Of a stretch of DNA of 48,640 nt, positions 17,486 through 27,010 are shown one piece after another (the first letter of the stretch is position 1; each line of letters opens with the position of its first letter). Below the pieces are notes generated by a model. The model was not told where the DNA came from and searched no databases. It was given only the letters and a program-made list of their open reading frames with translations. Both the position numbers and the translations under genes were made by a program. Origin of the DNA: CAYSCW01 sp964449165 (GTDB taxonomy: Bacteria; Acidobacteriota; Aminicenantia; Aminicenantales; Aminicenantaceae). The DNA lies in contig CAYVAT010000025.1 of assembly GCA_964449165.1 (NCBI GenBank), forward strand, positions 1-48,640. Reading direction: 5' to 3'.

Positions 17486-19462
17486 ATGAGTGACATCCGG
17501 ATCGGTGTGGACACGGGCGGGACTTTCACGGATTTTGTCATCTATAGTTCCGGAAGGATCGGGATTAAAAAAATACCCTCTACTCCCAAGAATCCTTCCC
17601 TGGCCATCCTGGAAGGCATCGCTGAATTCCTCGATGGAACCTCCCGCCCTTTTATCATCCATGGGACCACTGTGGCCACAAATTCACTCCTTGAAAGGAA
17701 AGGGGGCCGTATCGCACTGCTGACTACCAAAGGATTCGAGGATGTTCTGTTCATTGCACGACAGACAAGGCAAAATCTCTACAGCTTGAAAGGAGAGCTT
17801 CGAGCTCCTCTTCTTCCCAGAAACCGCTGTTTTGGACTTGAGGAAAGGACATCTGTCTCAGGAAAGGTGGAAAGAGAAATTTCCCTCAATGACCTGAGTG
17901 AAATCCTGGAGAAAATCAAAAACGCTAAGATCGAAGCTGTGGCTGTCTCGCTCATCCATTCCTACGCCAACTCCTCCAATGAAAAAATCATAGGAAAAGC
18001 CCTGGAAAAGCAAGGCGTGTTGCTCTCTCTCTCCAGCAGAATCCTCCCTGAATACCGAGAATACGAAAGGACAGCCACAACAGCTGTTAATGCCTACCTC
18101 ATGCCCGTAGTAAACCGATACCTGAGCGATCTGGAGCTGAAATTGCAAAGGGCAGAACTCCGGGTGATGCAGTCCAACGAGGGGTACATCTCTCCCTCCA
18201 GAGCAAAAACAGAACCCATCCGGACAGCCCTCTCAGGCCCTGCAGGGGGAGTCGTGGGCAGTTATAACCTCGCACGTGAAGCAGGGTTCAGAAAAATCAT
18301 CACCTTTGACATGGGAGGAACTTCCTGTGATGTATCGCTGGTCGATGGACAGATAAGGAGGACGAGCGAAAACATGATCGGCGATTTTCCCATCCGCCTG
18401 CCTATCATCGATATCCATACTGTGGGAGCTGGCGGAGGTTCTATCGCTTATGTGGATAAAGGAGGGTCGCTTCGAGTGGGGCCAGAGAGTGCAGGGGCTG
18501 ATCCCGGCCCCGCCTGTTACGGCCGAGGCCGCCTCCCCACAGTCACCGACGCCAACTTGTTCTTGGGCAGACTCGATCCCGATTGTTTTCTGGGCGGGGA
18601 GATGAAAATCTATCCTGGAAAAAGTCACAAGGTGATAAAAGAATTAGCCAGAAAGATCGGAAAAAATCCTCTGGATACAGCTCAGGGCATCATCGAAATC
18701 GCCAACACCAACATGGAAAAGGCCATCCGGGTGATATCCATCGAAAAAGGATTCGACCCCAGGGACTTCAGCCTCTTCTCCTTCGGAGGAGCAGGAGGAA
18801 TGCATGCCGCAGAAATTGCCTCACATCTGAAAATCGCCAGCATCATCGTCCCAAAAAACGCGGGTGTTCTTTCCGCCCTTGGCCTGCTCCTTGCTGACTC
18901 GATCAAGGATTTCTCCCGATCTGTTCTCAAGACAGCTGGAAAAATATCCACGGAAAATCTGGAAAAATTCCTGGGTGATCTCAGCAAAAAGGGACTAAGT
19001 GAGATGGAAGAAGAAGGATTCCAGAGAAAGGATATCAAAATCTTTCCCTTTGTTGACCTCAGATATTTGGGACAGTCCTATGAAATCACCATCCCCTACA
19101 GGAAAGGTTTTATCTCCGATTTTCACAAAGCTCATCAGAGGCTTTATGCCTACCATCATCCTCGGCAAGCAGTGGAAATCGTCAACCTCAGGGTCAAAGC
19201 AGTGGGATCAAGCAAAAAAATCAAGCTGGAAAGACGGCCTGAGGGAGAGGGCAAAGCGCAAAGGGCTGTTATGAAAAAACAGAAAATCTATTTTCAAGGA
19301 AAGGAATATCGAGCTCCTGTACTCAGCCGGGAACTGCTTCTCCCAGGTGATAAACTCAGAGGGCCGGCGCTTGTTGTGGATCGCGAATCCACGACCTTTC
19401 TTCCTCCCTCTTTTGCTCTGGATGTAGACGGCTTTCTCAACCTCATCATCCAGGAAGGATAA
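17486..19462 (+). CDS. hyuA: Hydantoinase/oxoprolinase family, subunit A
   Basis: A 658-residue member of the HyuA / 5-oxoprolinase A / acetone carboxylase beta family. The N-terminal actin-like ATP site DTGGTFTDFV is at about residues 8-17, followed by HGTTVATNSLLERKG. The central domain carries the second nucleotide motif FDMGGTSCDVSLVDG and the family signature GAGGGSIAY. It would act with HyuB in ATP-dependent opening of a cyclic amide (hydantoin, N-methylhydantoin or 5-oxoproline) in the cytosol; the substrate cannot be assigned. No Shine-Dalgarno sequence precedes the ATG. hyuB starts seven bases after the stop, so the two form one transcription unit. Confidence 0.93.
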   Translation: MSDIRIGVDTGGTFTDFVIYSSGRIGIKKIPSTPKNPSLAILEGIAEFLDGTSRPFIIHGTTVATNSLLERKGGRIALLTTKGFEDVLFIARQTRQNLYSLKGELRAPLLPRNRCFGLEERTSVSGKVEREISLNDLSEILEKIKNAKIEAVAVSLIHSYANSSNEKIIGKALEKQGVLLSLSSRILPEYREYERTATTAVNAYLMPVVNRYLSDLELKLQRAELRVMQSNEGYISPSRAKTEPIRTALSGPAGGVVGSYNLAREAGFRKIITFDMGGTSCDVSLVDGQIRRTSENMIGDFPIRLPIIDIHTVGAGGGSIAYVDKGGSLRVGPESAGADPGPACYGRGRLPTVTDANLFLGRLDPDCFLGGEMKIYPGKSHKVIKELARKIGKNPLDTAQGIIEIANTNMEKAIRVISIEKGFDPRDFSLFSFGGAGGMHAAEIASHLKIASIIVPKNAGVLSALGLLLADSIKDFSRSVLKTAGKISTENLEKFLGDLSKKGLSEMEEEGFQRKDIKIFPFVDLRYLGQSYEITIPYRKGFISDFHKAHQRLYAYHHPRQAVEIVNLRVKAVGSSKKIKLERRPEGEGKAQRAVMKKQKIYFQGKEYRAPVLSRELLLPGDKLRGPALVVDRESTTFLPPSFALDVDGFLNLIIQEG

Positions 19463-19469
19463 TAAGAAA

Positions 19470-21029
19470 ATGACTGGATTCGACCCCATCGAACTGGAGC
19501 TGTTCAAGAATGTATTTGTTTCTATCTCTGATGAAATGGGTGCTGTGTTGGGGAGAACCTCTCTCTCCCCCAACATCAAAGAAAGAAAGGACTTCTCCTG
19601 TGCCCTTTTCAATAGAAAAGGGGAAACTTTTGCCCAGGGGTCTCACATCCCTGTCCATCTGGGAGCCATGCCTCTCTCTGTTCAAACCGCCATGAAGACA
19701 GCCCACTTTGAAGAGGGGGACTTGGTGATCCTCAACGATCCCTACCGAGGAGGGACTCATCTTCCTGATATCACCTGTATCTCGCCTCTCTTTTGGGAGA
19801 AGAAATTAGCCTTTTTTGTGGCCAACCGTGCCCATCACTCTGATGTAGGAGGAATGAGCCCGGGCTCCATGCCTCTGGCTACAGAAATTTTCCAGGAGGG
19901 GCTGATCATACCGCCCCTTAAAATCATGGAAAAAGGCAGGTTGAAAGAGGATATCCTCAACCTCATCCTGGCCAATGTCAGAACTGCAGAAGAAAGAAGA
20001 GGCGATCTTATGGCCCAAATCGCAGCCAACAGCAAGGGAGTCCTGAGGCTCAAAGAAGTGGTCAAAAAATACGGCCTTCGAAAAGTCACCCGCTACACTC
20101 ATCTCATCCAAAACTATACAGAAAAAATTTTAAGAGAATCGATAAGGGATATTCCTGATGGAGTCTATCCTTTCACTGATTTTTTGGATGATGACGGTAT
20201 CAGCCGAAATCCGATAAAAATAGAGGTTGAATTGACCGTTGAAGACGATAAAGCCATCATTGATTTCAGCTCTTCATCTCCCCAGGTACAGGGTGGAGTG
20301 AACGCTAATTATGCCGTCACTACTTCGGCTGTTCTCTACGTATTCCGTTCCCTCATCGAGGAAGACATTCCATTCAACACAGGCCTGATGAGGCCTTTGA
20401 GGATCAAGGCTCCCCGGGGTTCCATCGTCAATGCCCAGTTTCCAGCAGCCACTGCAGGAGGAAACGTGGAAACATCCCAGAGGATCGTGGACGTACTTCT
20501 GGGAGCCCTTTCCCGAGCTATTCCAGAGAAAATACCCGCCGCAAGCTCTGGCACCATGAACAACGTGGCCTTTGGTGGATATGATCCCAAAAGGAAGAGG
20601 AGTTTTGCCTATTATGAGACCATCGGTGGAGGAATGGGAGCCAGCTCCGCTCTTCCCGGTCTCAGCGGAGTGCACACCCACATGACGAACTCCCTCAACA
20701 CTCCTTTGGAAGCTCTCGAAAATTACCTTCCCCTGAGGATTAAAAGATATTGTCTCTGCCGAGGCTCAGGAGGAAAAGGCAAAAATAAAGGAGGTGAAGG
20801 CATCATCCGGGAATATGAGTTCTCCGTTCCTACTCAGGTTTCTATCATGTCAGAAAGGCGCAGGTTTACTCCCTACGGTCTCCAGGGAGGTAAAAACGGC
20901 AGGAAAGGAAGAAACGTCCTTTTCTCCAAGGGTAAGAGAAGAGATTTAGGCTCCAAGGTGAACATACAGGTCCAGCCTGGTGACGTGCTCCGGATAGAGA
21001 CTCCAGGAGGAGGTGGGTTTGGCTCGTAG
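19470..21029 (+). CDS. hyuB: Hydantoinase/oxoprolinase family, subunit B
   Basis: A 519-residue HyuB-type subunit, full length for the family. Characteristic stretches are FDPIELELFKNVF at the start, ILNDPYRGGTHLPDIT, ANRAHHSDVGG, the AGGNVETSQRIVD region and the Gly-rich C-terminal TPGGGGFG. It partners with HyuA to hydrolyse a cyclic amide in an ATP-dependent reaction. AGGAAGG precedes the ATG. The 3' end overlaps the start of the Nramp-like gene by 17 bases. Confidence 0.93.
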   Translation: MTGFDPIELELFKNVFVSISDEMGAVLGRTSLSPNIKERKDFSCALFNRKGETFAQGSHIPVHLGAMPLSVQTAMKTAHFEEGDLVILNDPYRGGTHLPDITCISPLFWEKKLAFFVANRAHHSDVGGMSPGSMPLATEIFQEGLIIPPLKIMEKGRLKEDILNLILANVRTAEERRGDLMAQIAANSKGVLRLKEVVKKYGLRKVTRYTHLIQNYTEKILRESIRDIPDGVYPFTDFLDDDGISRNPIKIEVELTVEDDKAIIDFSSSSPQVQGGVNANYAVTTSAVLYVFRSLIEEDIPFNTGLMRPLRIKAPRGSIVNAQFPAATAGGNVETSQRIVDVLLGALSRAIPEKIPAASSGTMNNVAFGGYDPKRKRSFAYYETIGGGMGASSALPGLSGVHTHMTNSLNTPLEALENYLPLRIKRYCLCRGSGGKGKNKGGEGIIREYEFSVPTQVSIMSERRRFTPYGLQGGKNGRKGRNVLFSKGKRRDLGSKVNIQVQPGDVLRIETPGGGGFGS

Positions 21030-22221
21030 GAGATCCTCCTTTGGCCCGGGTTTTCTGGTAACAGCTGCATTTATCGGGCCGGGGACAGTCACCACCTGTT
21101 CCATGGCAGGTGCGAGATTCGGTTATTCTTTGATCTATGCCCTGGTATTTGCCACCGTAACCACGATCATCCTTCAAGAAATGACCGGCAGGCTCAGCCT
21201 GGCCTCCCAGTACGATCTGGCTCAAGCTCTCCGGGAATTCTCCCAGAAGTCCCTGACACGGATTTTCTTCATCCTTCTCACCCTTTCTTCCATTACTTTT
21301 GGCTGTGCGGCCTATGAAGCAGGAAATATCATCGGCGGCTCCCTGGGACTGGAAATGGTTTCCTCCATTCCCCGGATATACTGGGTAGTGCTTATCTCAG
21401 TGATCGCTATCTTCATTCTCAGCCGAAAAAAATACAAACTGGTGGAGAAGTTTTTAATCTTTCTCGTCTTCCTGATGAGCCTCTCCTTTCTGGCCACGCT
21501 GGTCATCGTCAAGCCTGATATCGTCTCTATCCTCAAGGGCTTTGCCCCTTCTTTCCCCTCAAACTCCCTTTATCTGGTTCTGGCTTTGGTTGGGACCACC
21601 GTTGTTCCCTATAACCTTTTTCTTCACTCTTCGGCTGTCAAACAAAAATGGTCTCAGGCCTCTCACCTCAGTGAAGTCAAAAAAGACCTTCTGCTCTCCA
21701 TCTGCCTGGGAGGACTGATTTCAATCTCGATCGTGGTCACTTCAGCCGTGGCTTTTTATGGGAGCGGGACTTCTCTGGAAAGAGGAGCTCAACTGGCAGA
21801 GCAGCTAAAGCCCCTTTTCGGTCCTTTCGCCAATTTTCTTTTTGGCTTGGGATTCTTTGCTGCAGGAATGAGTTCCGCCCTGACAGCACCGTATGCAGCG
21901 GCTTTTGCCTCTTCGGGTATTATGGGATGGAAGGGCGGACATGAGGCAAGAGGGTTTAAAGGAGTATGGCTGGGAGTGATACTGGTTGGATTTGGGGTAT
22001 CTCTTTTTAAATTCAGCCCTTTAGCAGTGATTGTCTTTGCTCAGGTGGCAAACGGGCTTATCCTCCCGGTGGCCTCCATCTTTCTCCTGGTCATCCTGAA
22101 TAACCGGCAGAAGATGGGCCCTCTGGCCAACAACTGGAAGCAGAACATTCTGGGAGGGTTGATCATCCTTATTGTTTCTATTCTAGGAATCTGGAATATC
22201 CTCAAACTATTCTTAAGATAA
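21013..22221 (+). CDS. Nramp-family transporter lacking the canonical metal-binding motifs
   Basis: A 402-residue inner-membrane protein with about eleven helices and the Nramp (SLC11) layout. In helix 1 the canonical DPGN is GPGT (residues 22-25), and in helix 6 the MPH motif is VPY (198-200, in VVPYNLFLHS). The Asp, Asn and Met that bind Mn2+ or Fe2+ in classical Nramps are therefore absent, as in divergent Nramp-related branches; the substrate may be another ion or none of the usual metals. Start: GTG at 21013 lies only two bases after AGGAGG, while a TTG at 21019 has eight-base spacing and may be the real start. Translation is coupled to hyuB. Confidence 0.85.
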   Translation: MGLARRRSSFGPGFLVTAAFIGPGTVTTCSMAGARFGYSLIYALVFATVTTIILQEMTGRLSLASQYDLAQALREFSQKSLTRIFFILLTLSSITFGCAAYEAGNIIGGSLGLEMVSSIPRIYWVVLISVIAIFILSRKKYKLVEKFLIFLVFLMSLSFLATLVIVKPDIVSILKGFAPSFPSNSLYLVLALVGTTVVPYNLFLHSSAVKQKWSQASHLSEVKKDLLLSICLGGLISISIVVTSAVAFYGSGTSLERGAQLAEQLKPLFGPFANFLFGLGFFAAGMSSALTAPYAAAFASSGIMGWKGGHEARGFKGVWLGVILVGFGVSLFKFSPLAVIVFAQVANGLILPVASIFLLVILNNRQKMGPLANNWKQNILGGLIILIVSILGIWNILKLFLR

Positions 22222-22395
22222 ATAAAGCCATCACTGGGCCAACGCCCGGGGTTTGAAAAATATCGTTGGGGCTCGACAGTCACAAGACTGCACTTTCCTT
22301 TGTAATATTTTGCCAGTTTTCTTGCGCCTCATAGACCCGTTTTGCTAAGCCTAATCAGATTACCCGAAGCGGATTGTGAGAACTCCTAAGACATA

Positions 22396-23175
22396 TCAAA
22401 ACAGCGCCAGCACTTGGCCGCCATCAATAACGATGCTTTGACCTGTTATGTAGCCTGCCTGACGTGAACATAAGAAGGCACACAATGCACCAATCTCCTC
22501 GATAGTGCCCAGCCGCTTCATTGGTCCTCTCTCGGCATAAAGCTGCACGGCCTCCTCCGGCGAGAGATCCTCACGCTCAATAATATGAGGTGCGAATCGC
22601 CGCAATAGGTCCGTATCGAATGGCCCTGGTAAAATGCTGTTTACCGTAACTCCCGTAGTCCCTACTTCACGCGCGAGTGCCCCAAGTGCACCTAACAGAC
22701 CAGGCTTTATGCCATTCGCCAACGGAGCTCCGGGAGTGATCTCTTTCGCAGAAATCGAGCTGATGTTGATAATGCGGCCGTACCCCTGCTCAATCATTTC
22801 AGGGAGACTCCGCTGGACCATGTCCAACGCGGATAGCATAGTCAGCTCGAATGCCGCCTGCCAGTCTTTATTGCTTTTGCTCATGAATGTTCCAGGCGGT
22901 GGTCCATCGGCATTAGTCACCAGTATCGATATTGTCCCGAGGTGGTCTTGCGCTTCCCTAAAAAGGCGCGCGCGCTCCTCGCGTTGGCTCACATCAGCCT
23001 TTACGAAATGTGCCTTCCCCCCAAATTTTGATATCGCGTCGATCCCTCGTTCTGTGTTGCGACCATTTATGATGACATTCACTCCTTCGGCTGCTAACGC
23101 CGAGGCGCAGCCGAATCCGAGTCCCCGAGTGCTCGACATTAAAAGCGCTGTCTTTCCTGCAATCCCAAAGTCCAT
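22396..23175 (-). CDS. FabG-like SDR of the subgroup lacking the catalytic tyrosine
   Basis: A 259-residue classical-length short-chain dehydrogenase. The cofactor loop reads SSTRGLGFG (14-22) and the NAG region reads TNADGPPPG, as in a known FabG-like branch. Catalytic Ser140 (NISS) and Lys157 are present, but the expected Tyr at +13 from the serine is Ala153 (LANGIK), so normal acid-base chemistry is doubtful. The C-terminus (GYITGQSIVIDGGQ) is typical. GGAGG lies seven bases before the ATG. Third positions look richer in G and C than those of its neighbours (see GCGCGCGCG near 22970), which hints at a separate origin. It sits alone between a 174-base spacer and the racemase gene. Confidence 0.86.
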   Translation of the reverse strand: MDFGIAGKTALLMSSTRGLGFGCASALAAEGVNVIINGRNTERGIDAISKFGGKAHFVKADVSQREERARLFREAQDHLGTISILVTNADGPPPGTFMSKSNKDWQAAFELTMLSALDMVQRSLPEMIEQGYGRIINISSISAKEITPGAPLANGIKPGLLGALGALAREVGTTGVTVNSILPGPFDTDLLRRFAPHIIEREDLSPEEAVQLYAERGPMKRLGTIEEIGALCAFLCSRQAGYITGQSIVIDGGQVLALF

Positions 23176-23213
23176 GAGTTAACCTCCAAAACAAAGGGAG
23201 ATAATCCCTCTTT

Positions 23214-23912
23214 TCAGGCTTCTGCCAGAGAGTATTCCACAGCAGCCTGGGCATGAATGGTGGTTGTATCGAACAAGGGAATGTCATAATCCTCCTGTTT
23301 AACTATGAGAGGAATCTCTGTACATCCCAAGACAATGCCTTCTGCTCCTTTAGCCATAAGGTTGTCAATGATCTCTTTAAATTTATCCTTGGAGAGTTTT
23401 TTAATCTCCCCAAGGCATAGTTCACTGTAGAGGATGTGGTGAATGGCATCTCTCTCCTCTTCATCCGGGATGATAACCTCTATTTCGTGCTTTTTGCTTA
23501 ATCTTCCCTTGTAAAACTCTTCTTCCATAGTGAATTTTGTCCCCAGAAGCCCCACCTTCTTCAAGCTTTTTGCCTTGATCTCATGGGCAAGAGCGTCGAC
23601 AATGTGCAACAGGGGAATCCGGATGCTTTCCTGAATTTCCTCAGCCATTTTATGCATGGTGTTCGTGCAAATAAGCAGGAAATCGGCCCCTGCCTTTTCT
23701 ACTCTCTGAGCAGCGTCGATCATGACCCTGGTGGCTTCATCCCATTTTCCCTCATGCTGCAGTTTTTCCACTTCTGCAAAGTCTACTGAATATAGAATAC
23801 ACTTAGCCGAATGAAAGCCGCCCAGCCTCTTCTTAACCTCTTCATTCAGGATTCTGTAATATTCCAAGGTAGATTCCCAGCTCATTCCTCCGATAAGACC
23901 TATGGTCTTCAT
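23214..23912 (-). CDS. Aspartate/glutamate racemase family protein
   Basis: A 232-residue cofactor-independent amino-acid racemase of the Asp/Glu/hydantoin family. The two catalytic cysteines are present: Cys82 in LICTNTMHK and Cys197 in LGCTEIPLIV. The start IGLIGGMSWEST is typical of AspR/RacX types. Start choice: GGAGG directly abuts an ATG at 23918, but is six bases from the ATG at 23912, which is preferred. Expected activity is interconversion of L- and D-aspartate (or another amino acid) in the cytosol, possibly for peptidoglycan or D-amino-acid signals. Confidence 0.92.
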   Translation of the reverse strand: MKTIGLIGGMSWESTLEYYRILNEEVKKRLGGFHSAKCILYSVDFAEVEKLQHEGKWDEATRVMIDAAQRVEKAGADFLLICTNTMHKMAEEIQESIRIPLLHIVDALAHEIKAKSLKKVGLLGTKFTMEEEFYKGRLSKKHEIEVIIPDEEERDAIHHILYSELCLGEIKKLSKDKFKEIIDNLMAKGAEGIVLGCTEIPLIVKQEDYDIPLFDTTTIHAQAAVEYSLAEA

Positions 23913-24171
23913 TTTCATCCTCCAATTAATCGTGACGGTAAGCTTCCCTCTAAAATAGCAGATACGATAAAAAATATCTATAAATAGAGGAAGTTGTTGG
24001 AATCATCTCCATTCCCGAGATAGCTAATAAAAGCGTCGGTTCTCATCCATCCTTGCCAAGACCCTCCCACCCGCCACCATGGGCTTCAGATGGACAGGAA
24101 CCGCCGCCCGGATTGATTATATCCCTCACCCCTACACGGAAATAAGGATGCTTACGATTTTGATTTTTTAT

Positions 24172-24201
24172 TTGCCAAAAAAAGGAACCGTCTCCTATAA
24201 T
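24172..24201 (+). promoter_or_regulatory. Promoter that predicts a leaderless dehydratase mRNA
   Basis: TTGCCA (24172-24177) and a perfect TATAAT (24196-24201) are 18 bases apart. The A of the start codon is at 24209, only eight bases after the -10 box, so transcription should begin at or next to the ATG. No Shine-Dalgarno sequence is present. Confidence 0.55.
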
Positions 24202-24208
24202 CAAGACA

Positions 24209-25177
24209 ATGGAGAGTATTGTTAAAGATGAGGCCTTGGCGGCGGAAAAGAGAATAAGGCCATATATCAGAGAAACTCCTGTTGAGCCATCCCCTTTTCT
24301 CAGCCGCTTGGGAAATGTCCGGGTGTTCCTGAAGCTGGAAAATTTCCAGATAACCGGCTCATTCAAATTGCGGGGAGCGATAAATAAGCTGCTTTCTCTC
24401 TCCGAGAAAGAGAGAGGAAGAGGTGTGGCAACTGCTTCCTCTGGAAACCATGGGACAGCTTTTGCCCACAGCCTTAAGATCTTGGGCTGCAGAGGAACCA
24501 TATACTTACCTCGATACGCCTCTGAAGCAAAAATCCAGGCTCTTCGCTATTATGATGTGGAGTTGAAATTCCATGGAGACGACTGCCTGGAAACCGAGCA
24601 ATTTGCACGCCGCTCGGCAGAAAAAAACAACCAGATATTCGTTTCTCCTTATAATGACTGGAAGATCATCGGCGGCCAGGCTACTGTGGCTGTTGAATTG
24701 GCCAGGCAGATCGAAAAGATAGATGTTGTTCTTATCCCTGTTGGAGGTGGAGGGCTCATCTCGGGAATTGCAGGCTATCTCAAATCCCTCGACCGGAATA
24801 TCGAGATCATCGGCTGCCAGCCTGAAAACTCGGCAGTGATGTATGAGTCCATAAAGGCAGGAAAGATCGTCCAGATGGAATCCAAACCCACTCTTTCTGA
24901 CGGAACAGCTGGTGGAATCGAAGAAGGCTCCATAACTTTTGATATCTGCAAGGAAAGTGTGGACGATTTTATCCTGGTCACGGAAAAGGAAATCAAGCAG
25001 GCGCTGAAAATGATCATGGAGCAACATTCTATGCTTATCGAGGGCTCTGCTGTCCTGTCAGTTGCATCTTTCATCAAAGCCAAGGAGAGATTCAAGAATA
25101 AGAATGTGGTGTTGATCCTGAGTGGAGCCAGAATCAGCCTAGACAAATTAAGGGAAATCTTGAGCGATAAGGAATAG
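24209..25177 (+). CDS. PLP-dependent threonine/serine dehydratase (fold type II)
   Basis: A 322-residue enzyme of the catabolic threonine/serine dehydratase and serine racemase group, without a regulatory ACT domain. The PLP lysine is Lys53 in GSFKLRGA. The substrate loop SSGNHG is at 77-82 and the phosphate-binding loop GGGGLISG is at 179-186. It should turn threonine into 2-oxobutyrate or serine into pyruvate with ammonia, through enamine intermediates that RidA removes. Racemase activity on serine is also possible for this family. The adjacent minus-strand gene encodes an amino-acid racemase. Its stop lies six bases from the convergent GlmS-like stop. Probably translated from a leaderless mRNA. 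Confidence 0.92.
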   Translation: MESIVKDEALAAEKRIRPYIRETPVEPSPFLSRLGNVRVFLKLENFQITGSFKLRGAINKLLSLSEKERGRGVATASSGNHGTAFAHSLKILGCRGTIYLPRYASEAKIQALRYYDVELKFHGDDCLETEQFARRSAEKNNQIFVSPYNDWKIIGGQATVAVELARQIEKIDVVLIPVGGGGLISGIAGYLKSLDRNIEIIGCQPENSAVMYESIKAGKIVQMESKPTLSDGTAGGIEEGSITFDICKESVDDFILVTEKEIKQALKMIMEQHSMLIEGSAVLSVASFIKAKERFKNKNVVLILSGARISLDKLREILSDKE

Positions 25178-25183
25178 AATGGC

Positions 25184-26998
25184 TCAATCGACGGTGAGAG
25201 TCTTGCTGATGTTGCGGGGCTGGTCTGGGTTGATCCCTTTTTCTTGACTCACGTAATAGGCAATTAATTGGCTCACGATCGCTGCCAGAAGGGGAGAAAG
25301 ATAATAATTGCTGGAAGGAAGAGGGATGAGGATGTCAGAGTTAAGAGAAAGGGAATCATCGGAAGGGGCCAGGGTGCAGATCTTCCCTCGTCGGCAGCTC
25401 ACTTCATTGATATGGGAAAGAGTCATATGGTAATCCTCGAGTGTGGATATGAACAGCACCCAGTCTCCCTTCTTGATTATGGCCAACGGCCCATGCTTGA
25501 ACTCGGAGGAATACATCCCTTCGCAGGGAATGTATGTGATCTCCTTCATCTTCAAGGCTGCCTCCAGGCAAGCTCCATAACTGACTCCGTAACCCAGATA
25601 ATAGAGGTATTCCTTCTTGGCTAAAAGGGTGGCGACCTTGCGGCATATGTCGACGCCTGATGAGAGAATCTTCCTGATCAGGGAGGGCAAGTTAGGGAGC
25701 TCTTTTTCTAATGAAGAATCTCTGTTTCCGTTGTGTTCTCCTAATTTTAGCGCCAGGTAGAGAAAAATAATCACCTGATTGGTAAAGGTCTTGGTGGCTG
25801 GCACGCTGATTTCTATGTTGGAGAGAAGAGGCAGAAAATGTTTGACTCCAAGCTGAAGAGAAGAGCCAAGGACATTGACCACAGCCAGTATCTTACTCGC
25901 CTTCCTCTCCTTCAGATAACTCAAAACATCAATCACATCCTTTGTTTCTCCGCTCTGGGAAACAAGAATGTAGGCACCCTTGGAAAAATCTGCATTTCCT
26001 AAGAATTCTCTGAAGGATCCGGCAACCACTGGAACTGCCTCCACTCCTGCAATTTTGTTCATATAATACGAGCCGAGGACACAAGCATTGTAGGATGAGC
26101 CGGAGCCGATCAGGTAGATTCTTTTTTCGTTTCGGATCTCCTTGTAGAATTCATCCACTTGCGAAGATTCTTCCAGGAAATCGAGCAAGGCTTGGGCTTT
26201 CTCCGGCTGTTCATGAATTTCCTTGAGCATGAAGTGAGGAAACTCTCCCTTCTTCGCCTCTTCCACATCCAGCAGGCACCGGTTCGGCCTTCTTTCCACC
26301 TTCTTCCCAGACTCCAGTTTCTTTATTTGAAAGGTATTCCAACTGTATTCCACGTACTCGCCGTCATAGATAGGGACAATCATATCTGTAAAGGGAATGA
26401 TGGAGGGCAGATCCGAAGAACAGCAGATGAAATCTTTTCCCACACCTAAATAGAGAGAAGAATATTTTTTGACACAGAACATCCTGTCTGATTCTTTCGC
26501 CGCAATCACATAGGCATAGTCTCCTTTGAGAATGATCCCGGCTTTCTGAATGGCAATATCCAGATCCTTTTTTTCTTTGAATCCTTCCTCGACTACATGG
26601 ACAATCACCTCACCATCGTTTTCTCCCTGAAAAACATGTCCTTTTTTCTTATATTCTTTGAGAAGCTCCTTGGTGTTGATGATGTTTCCATTGTGAGCGC
26701 CCACCATGTTTTTAGAACAATCATAATGAGGTTGGGAATTACTCCTTGAAGGAGGCCCGAATGTGGCCCAACGCAGCTGAACGATCCCCCTTGATCCCTT
26801 GAGTCTTTCAAAATGCAAACGATTATTGACTTCTTCTATCTCCCCCACGTCCTTTTTTAATTGAATCGATCCATCGCCGAAAGCAGCCATCCCCACAGAG
26901 TCATAACCTCTGTAAGTCAGCTTTTTTCCCGCCTGAAGGAGTATTTTTCCTAGATCCTCTCTGTAATCCTTAAAGACGATACCAAAAATTCCGCACAT
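25184..26998 (-). CDS. glmS: Glutamine-fructose-6-phosphate aminotransferase (GlmS) or close paralogue
   Basis: A 604-residue GlmS-type protein that makes glucosamine-6-phosphate from fructose-6-phosphate and glutamine. The glutaminase domain starts MCGIFGIV with nucleophile Cys2 and keeps Arg and Trp of RWATFG, HNG and the NDGEV aspartate. The usual THG and NAHPH motifs are changed to TFG and NSQPH. Two SIS domains follow (GSGSSYNACVLG, SQSGETKD, SEFKHGPLA), ending NPDQPRNISKTLTVD, with the conserved Lys. The divergent motifs and its place 12 bases downstream of a DegT aminotransferase suggest a paralogue dedicated to a surface-sugar pathway, though a housekeeping role is possible. Confidence 0.9.
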   Translation of the reverse strand: MCGIFGIVFKDYREDLGKILLQAGKKLTYRGYDSVGMAAFGDGSIQLKKDVGEIEEVNNRLHFERLKGSRGIVQLRWATFGPPSRSNSQPHYDCSKNMVGAHNGNIINTKELLKEYKKKGHVFQGENDGEVIVHVVEEGFKEKKDLDIAIQKAGIILKGDYAYVIAAKESDRMFCVKKYSSLYLGVGKDFICCSSDLPSIIPFTDMIVPIYDGEYVEYSWNTFQIKKLESGKKVERRPNRCLLDVEEAKKGEFPHFMLKEIHEQPEKAQALLDFLEESSQVDEFYKEIRNEKRIYLIGSGSSYNACVLGSYYMNKIAGVEAVPVVAGSFREFLGNADFSKGAYILVSQSGETKDVIDVLSYLKERKASKILAVVNVLGSSLQLGVKHFLPLLSNIEISVPATKTFTNQVIIFLYLALKLGEHNGNRDSSLEKELPNLPSLIRKILSSGVDICRKVATLLAKKEYLYYLGYGVSYGACLEAALKMKEITYIPCEGMYSSEFKHGPLAIIKKGDWVLFISTLEDYHMTLSHINEVSCRRGKICTLAPSDDSLSLNSDILIPLPSSNYYLSPLLAAIVSQLIAYYVSQEKGINPDQPRNISKTLTVD

Positions 26999-27010
26999 TT
27001 CCGCAGAGAC

